A stretch of 64,000 nt of DNA, from assembly GCA_026686845.1 (NCBI GenBank), contig JAIVEN010000018.1, positions 13,983,001 to 14,047,000 of the forward strand, given 5' to 3'. The stretch is from Adenanthera pavonina. Lineage: Eukaryota > Streptophyta > Magnoliopsida > Fabales > Fabaceae. Positions 55,346-64,000 of this stretch are shown one piece after another. The translations under genes and the position numbers were made by a program. The notes beneath the pieces are model-generated. The model made no database searches. It had not been told where the DNA came from and worked only from the letters and a program-made list of their open reading frames with translations. Numbering within the stretch: position 1 is the first letter of the stretch; each line of letters opens with the position of its first letter.

Positions 55346-58190
55346 TGTAGATTGTTGAGAGAAAGAGAGAGAAGACAGATGGGAATGGAGGGAGTGAGGG
55401 AATTAGGTGGAATGATGAGGAAGATTTATATACAATGAATGAAGGAAGTGTCCATTAATAAGGAGACAAGGGCATTGGGATGTAAAAATGAAGGGCTGTG
55501 TTACTGTTAGGTGATCCATCATACAATAACAATACAAACCCCAAAATTAATCTTCTCATTGTCCCTTTTCAATCATCCAACCTCATTGTCTAGGGTTTCC
55601 GCATAACTCCATCTTCAACAAGCCATTCCATCATTTCACCCCTTTCTGCTCTGTTCCCTCAATTTGCATTTAATAAACAACCTTACATTTTTTTTTTAAT
55701 GAGAACAACCTTACCTTTTATCAACACATGTTCTTACACTACATATATATATATATATATGTCAAATTAATTAAATTCACTTTTACTCCTTATCATTTCG
55801 ATATTTGTATTTGAGTCCTTACAGTTTAATTTCAACAAAAAAGTATACTCTTGGTCTTTTTCTTTTTTATTTTGTTCATCACTTTTCATTTGATTTTTAC
55901 AATTTAAAAAATTGTAATCAAGTCCTTCAATTGTTTACTATATCCTTTTCATTATTTTTTATCAATATTTTACCAAATATTTGATTCATTTTACTTTGTC
56001 AACAATATACATTTAGAGTATCAAAATAATATTTATAGTTAGTTTTTTTGGGCCAATATATATAGTTATTACATTAATGAATTCTCATAAAATATTGTCA
56101 GAATTTTAATAGTGCGGCCAAATTAAATTAAATTAAGGACTAAATTACAAATTTTTAAAAAGCATAAGAATGAAATAAAAAGTCAAGAAAAACTAAAAGG
56201 AACTATCAGAATGAAAGGTATAATTTCTCCTAATTTTAGAAATTACACGTAATTATTTGTACGTTTTTTTAAGAAGTTTGATTGTATTTAAAACAATCCC
56301 TTTGGGTAAGGTCAACAGTTAGGATGAGTTGGGGAGAATCAGAAGAGGCCCACAATGTTGCAATGCATATGGATGCATTCGATTTGTATCTTTGTAAATG
56401 TCCTTTTTCTTTGAAAATTTATAGGGTTTTCCAGTTTTAAAAGGGAATCCTAAGTTATTGATAGGATTTCATTTTGTGAGCATTGAAAATAATAGCTCCA
56501 TGCCATTGGATATAGTTTAAAAATCATAGAATGGTGTTACTTTTTCTACTTCTTTTTCTTAGAAAAAAAAAAAGAAAATAAAATTAGAAAAAATGCAAAC
56601 TATTGTTTTTAGAAGAATATTTGAAAATACTTAAAAAAAATTTCTCACCCTATTACTTCGATAATCTTTACTTCTTATTCAATTCTGTAAACTGTTGATG
56701 GAAAAAAAGATACCAGCAAAAATGAGAAATGCATAGTAAAAAGAATTTAAAAGGAACAAACACAATCTTCTTTTCGATCGAGCTTATGGAACAAGGTCAT
56801 CGGCTTTTCCATGGTCACCAGGATATAAGAGAACCAACATAATTCCCGCTTATCATTATTCATATTTTTTTGCTAGAACGAAGAAGCTTTTTTTTTTTGT
56901 TTTTTTGTCAAGTGTTTGGAATATCTCTTATCAGCACAAGTACTAATCTCTCTTAGAGTACTGAAAGCAAAAAGATAGATTCCTCTCAATTAAATCTATT
57001 TCATACATAAAAGTTGAAATTGAACTTCTAATCACTTACTTAAAGGGTGTAAATCTCTATTATTTATGCCAACTTGAGTTGATAAAAGGAAGAAGCTTTT
57101 AATTTCATGGCCCACCTTGCATGCCAATTTCGGGGCCTTTATTTTGAAATTTATAATCCATCACCTCTTATTCACAAAATATATATAATTGAATTTTACA
57201 ATCTGCCCGTAAGTCTAATTGGGAAAAAAAGGAACTTTATAATCTGCATTGTAGATGTCCTCAAAGTGACAAAAGAACATGATAAGGGTATACTCAAACC
57301 GAAAAATACTTTATATTTTATTTCTTTTCCATCAATTTACCCTAATTGATATTACACTGAAACAGGCCACACAATCCTGGAAAGTTACTCAGACTTGACT
57401 AAAATGTACTTCACAATCACATGGTAACCATCAAAAAGACAAAATTTCAAATGACCAAAGACTGCATGCTTGTCCAACACCAGTTTATTTTGTTTGACAA
57501 TATATAATCAATTAATCATTCTTTGCTGTGAAACAATATCATCATCTTTAACAAACGTCAATTGCGGACAGATGTCATATATTTCAACCTTTACCATTCC
57601 TAACTATGCAGTAGATCTTTAATATCAATAATTTAATTTCCTATTTCACTGTGCACATATATCCTATAGCTAAAGGTTTTCCAATTTCTATATTCTACAT
57701 AACCACAATAGTGTTCCTAAATAAATATTAAACAAACATCATGGCACTGATTGCAATTGACTATCTTAAATAATTATAATAAATTCACTAATTTGCTATA
57801 TTGTTTGTAGCAAATCTTCATTTTGTACAACTTGAATATTATTCTTAAATTTTCTGGTCAATAAAACAACATTTCATTCTTCATTTCAAAATATTTTTAT
57901 TGGCTCTATATGCATTGACATAAACAAAAATAAGCCTTTGTGCAATGTGTAGGAGAAAAATCTAATTTCCTTTTAATTATAGTTATAACTAAATGTCAAT
58001 TCCATGCATTACATGAATTCTAAAGTGACTTGCACTATATGTAGCATAAAATATTGCAACATCCTATAAATTTACATTTATTATATATATTGATATATGT
58101 TATGAAGATTTTAGATGTCTATTCTCTACCTAGGGCTGAGTTATCGCTAAGTCATATTTTTTATTTATCTTATTTAATTAATTATTATCC
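55346..58190. other. AT-rich intergenic sequence; no gene seen
   Basis: A (TA)n run lies at 55743-55760. I found no coding block with splice-consistent borders. The 80-codon frame at 57107-57349 has no family features. Confidence 0.5.
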
Positions 58191-61100
58191 TCTCTATGGT
58201 TAAGGTCCAATTTAGTGTTAGGGTCCATTATCTCTAATATAAATACTTCTTGGTGGCTAAATAATAAATATTTACTCTTAACTTCTCATATTTCCTCCTC
58301 TCTCAACTCCTCTCTATATTCTCTACTTCATTCTTTCTACTCTTTATTTTATTTCATAATACGTTATCAACACGATTTCACTTACAGATTTGAGGTATGT
58401 TTTCTTTACTTGCTATATGATATTTATTATCAAGTTCTTTATCTTCTCCATCTTCTTTTTCTAAATTAATTATTTATGGTGACTTTGATTTAATTAATTT
58501 TTTTAGTAATAAAAAGTTATGCCACATCCTGAAGTATGAGGCAATTTAATTGAGATATCACATTCAAAAATATGGCATAATTTAATTTCTCTATTAATTG
58601 GATCCTGAAATTATCCTTACAAAATATAAAGTGAATTTTAAAGTTATTCACATTGAGTATAAACTAGATCTTGAAGTTATCTACAATAAAATTATTTACA
58701 TGGAGTATAAAGTAGATCCTGGAGTTATCTACACTCAAAATTATTTAATTTAGATGTCAAATATATTGGCACAATTTAATTTCTTAAGTGGATCTTAAAG
58801 TTATCCATACAAAATATAAAATGAATCTTGAAGTTATTAATATAGAGTATAAAATAAATTATTGAGTTATCTATACTCAAAAAAATTTAATTGAGATATC
58901 ACATTTAGAAGTATGAGCATAATTTAATTTCTCTACAAAGTGGATCCTAAAATAATCCACATAAAATATAAAGTTGATCTTAAAGTTATTCTATGCAAAA
59001 TGAATTATGAAGATATCTACATAAAATTTAAAGAGGGTCCTGAAACTATCCTCATGAAGTATAAAATAAATCCTAAGTTATTTAAAATCTAGTCATTATC
59101 TTTTTATTTATTACATTTGTTTCTTTATTCAAAACCATAGATTTGTGTTCAAAACTTATGGTTAATATATATATATATATATATATGTATGTATCATTGT
59201 TTGGTTTATATGTTTTTAATTTAGATGTCTTGAGCATGAATATCAATTGATTAAATCTTGTAGTGAAATTTTGCAACGTAGAAATGTGCTTTTTCTAGAA
59301 TATCTATCTTATTTGATTAATGTATGAAAGGAAAAGAAAATTGTGTTCATCAGATATTATAATACTGCTTTTATCTTGCAAGGGCGATAGCCACCGTGCA
59401 GTTTGAAATTACAGGGCTGACATCGTGATGACATCATCATTGCTTATTTGGTTAAATTACAGAGTTGAACCCATTTGTTTTTCACAACTGTACTTCAAGC
59501 CCTAAAACTTTTACTATTTATGTTTTACCCTTGAGAGCACACATTGTGCTGGGCAGTGGTTTATTTCTGAGCTTCAATTTTTTATTTTGAAAATATAAAT
59601 AGGGCAAAATCAGAGTTTTGGGGCTTGAACCCAAGACTTATTCATCATTATAAAACTGAATGATCAAGGATGTATTTTTGAGATACCAACTATTAAGATA
59701 GTGAACATTATATTTAATTTGATTAACTTGTTAAATAAATTCTAATTAAGATGTAATTATTTAGTGCATATAAAATGATCTATATTGGAAAAGGTTATTT
59801 ATGGTGTGATTATTAATTTACCTATCTTATGAGATTTTATTTTAGACAAATTCTAATATATAAATATATAAACAAATTATTATTTGGTACTATTTAATTT
59901 ATTTGAGAAGTTATTTAATACTTAACACATATAACATGTGATAGGAAATATTTGAGATTATCTAGTTTCAACTGAAATTATAAAGAAATTCTATCATTTT
60001 AATCCCAAATTTTATATTAATAATTATTCCTATTTAGCTTACTTTATTACTTCTATAATGCATGACAAATGGAAGTTTGATACTTTTTGTTATAAAGATT
60101 ATGTTTCTTTTGATTAATATTGTTGATTAAATTCTCATAACAATGAAATTCTCCCATTTGGTATTATTTTGTTCTAACATAATGACATAGTAAGTAGTCT
60201 CTTTTCATGTTAATTTCTCCTCATTATGATTGTGAAAGTAGGAAAAATTGAGATTAATTGAATTGATCAAGGTCTCTATGAGGAAATATAGAATTTTTAT
60301 CTCAATTATTGGTTAAGTGGATAAATTTGGATTTATAGTGTTGTGAAACTTTTATATTTATTTAGTTTCGCATATTAGTTATTATTTTATTGCTTATAAT
60401 AATATTAATTCTATAAATGATAAGTATTAACCCATTATACATTGTCTGACTCATTCCCTTGTTTGTAAGTTTTATAATATCTTGATGATTAATAGAAGTT
60501 TTAGCATCTAATTGATTTACTTTGGAAATATAAATTACTCGACATGTTGCTTGATATGTACAATTGATTATATGATTATCTTTTTATCCATTTAAATATT
60601 CTATGCACCCTGTAGAAAATTCATGTTATGTGACCTATTTAATTTGACATATTTTACTTGATAATATAAAATTGTCTTAGTACCATATCGAGTAGTACAA
60701 AAATAATTGAATGCTGCTTTAGAAGAACCAATATAATGTTACTAAGAGGAACAAAAATTATAAATTGACAATGTATTATATTCCTCTAAGTCTTATAGAA
60801 ACTTATTAAGTTTCATAGATATTCACAGAAATAGAGATCATATCGAGACAACAAATGAAGGAAATGCTGAGTATATTAATATTATAAGGATTATCTCGAA
60901 TGAAAAATATGCATTGGAAATATTACTTGCATTTTTCTTAGGTTTGTACTACATGTATATTAATATAATTGAATCATATGCCATTGTAAACCAGAAGTTT
61001 ACAAATCACAAAATGTTTGGCATGACCAGCTGAGCTATCCCAGATCAATTATGATATGAAAATTAATTAAAAATTTGTGTGAATTTGAATTGAAGAGATA

Positions 61101-61868
61101 ATAGATTCTTCAATCTAATAGTTTTTCATATGCTACTTATTCTTAAGGGAAATTGACTATTCGATCATCATCAATAAAAATTGGGAATGAACTAATAATC
61201 TTTGTGAAATGTATATAAGACAATATAGGTGGGTCAATCTACTCACCATGTGGACCATTTATGTATTTTCTAATTCTAATTGATGCATCAACCAGATGGT
61301 TATATATTTGTTTAATATCGACTCGCAACCAGACATTTGCAAGATTATTTGCTCAATTAATTTGATTTTAAGAACACATTTTCCTAAATATTCAATTAAG
61401 AAAATTATGCCTTCATAATATTGGTGAGTTTACATCTCAAGCTTTCAGTGATTAATGAATGTCTAATATTTCCTATCTAAGAGTTTTTGGGTGTGTGGTT
61501 TATGTTCTAATTGCTCCATCACAATGCACTAAGATGAGATCTTAGAGAAGGTTATAAATATATATTGGATATGAATTTAAGTCAATAATGAGGTATTTTT
61601 AAGTATTAGCAGGAGATTTATCTATAGCATGATTTGCAGATTATCATTTTCACAAATCAGTTTTTCCAATATTGGGGGGAGAGAATAAGTTGTTGCAGAA
61701 TGAAAATAGATCCTCATATAAAGCAATGTGAACAAGAATTTCAAAAGATAATTCAATTGCAAAATTCAGCAAATTAATTGTCAGATGCATTTACTGACCC
61801 AAAAGGAGTGACTAAATCATATATATCAGTTACTAATGCTCTTGTAAAATTGATGTCCCTATTAGACA
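58191..61868 (+). mobile_element. Decayed second Ty1/copia element (LTR end, leader, integrase remnants)
   Basis: An LTR-like end TTATTTCA (to about 58356) is followed by TAATACGTTATCAACACGA, a leader phrase typical of one copia group. Degenerate leader repeats follow (58535-59085). Integrase remnants are readable with many stops: WHDQLSYPRSIMI (about 61018), a GKLTIRSSSIKIG block, SPCGPFMYFLILIDASTRW (about 61240-61300), and GEFTSQAFSD (about 61423). No usable RT or right LTR was identified. The left LTR boundary is uncertain. Confidence 0.7.
58535..59085 (+). repeat. Degenerate leader repeats of the decayed copia
   Basis: Variants of GATCCTGAAGTTATC followed by an ACATxAAATATAAAG-like phrase recur at roughly 30-60 bp spacing about ten times. 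Confidence 0.7.
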
Positions 61869-61871
61869 ATC

Positions 61872-62340
61872 TGTCATACCTTAACCTTTAATCTTATTTC
61901 CCATGTAATATGATTTATCTAAAGTCCATTTAAATTATTTAGATAACAAGAATCACTAACGGAACCAAATCAGGAAAAAAACAAAATTTTCACATTTACA
62001 ATCATTTGGTATCCCATTTTTTTGGACAAAATTTGAAAAATCATAACTAATTCGAGAAAAATCATATGAAAGTCACTCAAGTGTCTAAAAATAGCTTAAA
62101 ATATTCTCTACATAGAAAAAAATATACAACTAAAATTTTAATAGATTAATTCATACAGAAAATCCCACAAAATTTTCTATTCATATGGTTGATTCCATTT
62201 TTTCCAGATTTTCTACCTTAAAATTGAAAATTCAGAGTAAAATGTACACTTATCTAAATTAAGTGTTCTTAACTTTTTGGAAAGGTTGTTCTATCTACTT
62301 TCCAGGTATTTACAAAACTTGGCTATTCTACCCTGTTTTG
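61872..62340 (+). mobile_element. LTR-like fragment related to the insertion at 6173
   Basis: Starts TGTCATACCTTAACC and shares CATAACTAATT, GTGTCTAAAAATAG and ACATAGAAAAAA with 6340-6420 in the same order. No ORF. The right limit is set by the start of a different repeat at 62341. Confidence 0.45.
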
Positions 62341-63120
62341 TGTTAGGAATCTCGGTACATGCACAGCAAAAAAATCACCAAAATTCCTCCCATGGATCCG
62401 TCAACGTTGTTTAAATTGAGATATAGAAGAGAATATTTTACCTTTGGTGTGTGTATTTTCAATTCTTTTCAATGTCATACCCTAGGAATTGATGCGTCTA
62501 ATCACCTCCCTCTATTGATATCCACATGAACGGTGAGTCCAATTCGAATGACGTGATAGCACCTATGTTAGCAAATGTTCATACACTCTATCTATTCGTC
62601 CATACGTTCTCTCTGTGTATCCATGCACTTTCTCTCTTTAAGTGTGCGGCCACTCTATCTCTAGAGTGAATCGAGACTCTCTCTTGATTGTGTATATAAT
62701 AATCCTAATCTATATAATTATATATAATGTTTATTATTTGATTAATTTAAATCAATTATTTAAATTAAATCAAATCTTATTAAATAGATTAGTTCAGATT
62801 TAAATCCATCTAATAGAGTAAATCTAAACCAACTATCTAATATAAATCTAGAATCAAATCTAAATTTAATTTATCATATAAATCAAATTCAGATTATGAC
62901 ATTAGATTAAATTTAAATCTATCATATAGAATTAAATTTAAAACTAATTCATTTAAATTAATTTAAATAATATATATAATTTGAAATATTTAATATGTAT
63001 CAAATATATATATAATATATCAAACATATATATTTCAAATTTTATAAAATATATATATATATATAAATATATAATTTATTTATAAAATTTATACACCCTA
63101 AATTGAACATTAAATTCATT
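62341..63120 (+). mobile_element. Possible LTR fragment starting TGTTAGGAATC
   Basis: TGTTAGGAATCTCGGTACAT resembles the start of some copia LTRs. The first 370 bp have mixed composition, then AATTAAATC-like repeats dominate (62740-63090). No partner LTR or target duplication was identified. Confidence 0.3.
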
Positions 63121-63587
63121 GAATCTAGACAATGCCTTAGCCCTAGTTGGCTCGGTCTAACCTGCCACATCTGGCCAATTGTGCTGGACAAATTTCCGGG
63201 CCTAGTCGGGCTTTAGGCCATGTGTTGTTGGCCTGGCCCGACCTAACCTATATGTATTTTTTTTTGTTTCTTATGTATTATTATGCATATATTGATTGAT
63301 TTTATAGGATTTTTTTTATGTATCTTACGTAATACATTTACTATATGATTATCATGAAAACATTTTAAGATTTTAATATTTCAATTCATTTAAAATTTTA
63401 AATTGATTTCTTAACTTAAAATTATGAAAAATAATTTTTAATTGTTGAGTATTCATAACTTTTAGAAAATGTTATTTTTTATCCTAACATTATTTTTCAA
63501 AGAAATATATTTTTGGATATAAAAAAGTATATGATAACTCCTATATTTTCACTATTTTTATCCCCCATACTTAGTGAATTTAAATGT
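63121..63587. other. Short GC-rich patch and AT-rich flank; no gene seen
   Basis: 63130-63245 is unusually GC-rich, with CTCGGTCTAACCTG, GGGCCTAGTCGGGC and GGCCTGGCCCGACC, surrounded by very AT-rich DNA. It looks like a repeat fragment, but the family is not recognised. Confidence 0.4.
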
Positions 63588-64000
63588 TGTTGAATCAAGA
63601 GTTTTGATGATTCCAAATCAACATTGAAGAGCTTGGATTGAAGTATCAAAGGAGCTCAAAGTGACTCAAGTGAAGAAAATCTGAGTAATCATTGCTAGGA
63701 TTGTTGTAGGATCTTTTGTTATGGGTAAAAGACTTTGATTTGATGAAAAGATGTTTTAAAAGCTTGATTTTAAGTTAAATCATGAAATCTTTGAAAAATA
63801 CCCACCAACAGACGAAGTTTGAAAAGCTTACATTGAACTGTCATGTTGGAAATTCGAACTTTGGCTTTGGAAAATTTGAATTTCGAGCTTAAACTGAATA
63901 AGTCTGAAGAGATGCCTCTCTGACAGACGAATTTTGATTTTCCAAAATTCAAATTTTCATAAATGTCTGAAAGAAGCTTTTGAGCAACAGACGAACTTTG
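63588..64000 (+). mobile_element. Start of a Sirevirus-like LTR, running off the right edge
   Basis: TGTTGAATCAAGAGTTTTGA at 63588 matches the minus-strand start of the central element's LTR (TGTTGAAACAAGAGTTTTGA). It is followed in order by AGCTTGGATTGAAG, ATCAAAGGAG, AAGTGAAGA, GGTAAAAGA and then CAGACGAA / AATTCGAA units (63808 onward). It is diverged, so this is a separate insertion of the same or a sister family in plus orientation; the rest lies outside the window. Confidence 0.85.

Overview
The window is plant nuclear DNA, most likely from a eudicot: strongly AT-rich, genes with short GT-AG introns, and dense LTR retrotransposons, MITEs and a tRNA-derived SINE. The species cannot be named from the sequence. 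Two host genes look functional, both on the minus strand. One encodes the mitochondrial import oxidoreductase MIA40 (30030-32495, 4 exons, 144 aa). The other encodes a RING-HC E3 ligase-like protein (37154-42187, 7 coding exons, 854 aa). Both have complete, phase-consistent exon chains.

Left part (1-5701): an unrecognised seven-exon minus-strand gene (561-4875) is still traceable by matching splice phases, but it carries in-frame stops and one lost acceptor. A SINE with an 11-bp target duplication (4299-4489) and a CACTA-type transposon end (to 5395) lie beside it.

Centre (5702-26013): a nest of retrotransposons. The outer layer is an old Ty1/copia element on the plus strand, with 256-bp LTRs about 5% diverged and TSD TATGT. 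Its 5' part holds an LTR-like fragment, itself split by a 2.4-kb solo LTR (7194-9602). Its gag zinc knuckle is split by a younger 11.9-kb Sirevirus-type copia element on the minus strand (10596-22498), with 1721-bp LTRs about 1% diverged and TSD TCAAT. This inner element has tRNA-iMet PBS, gag, pol, a spacer, a large third ORF and repeated polypurine tracts. All its ORFs are interrupted.

The outer element landed 11 nt inside intron 2 of a class-2-like plant hemoglobin gene. Its first two exons survive at 26025-26405 as a pseudogene, with a lost splice donor and a stop codon in place of the distal histidine.

Right part (42.8-64 kb) has no recognisable host gene. It holds AT-rich intergenic DNA, two non-autonomous hAT-like elements, an inverted pair of 299-bp Stowaway-like MITEs, a MITE nested in another MITE, a decayed second copia element (about 58.2-61.9 kb), several LTR-like fragments, and at the right edge the first 413 bp of an LTR related to the central Sirevirus. 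Most of the window's information is therefore a layered record of transposition around two conserved genes.
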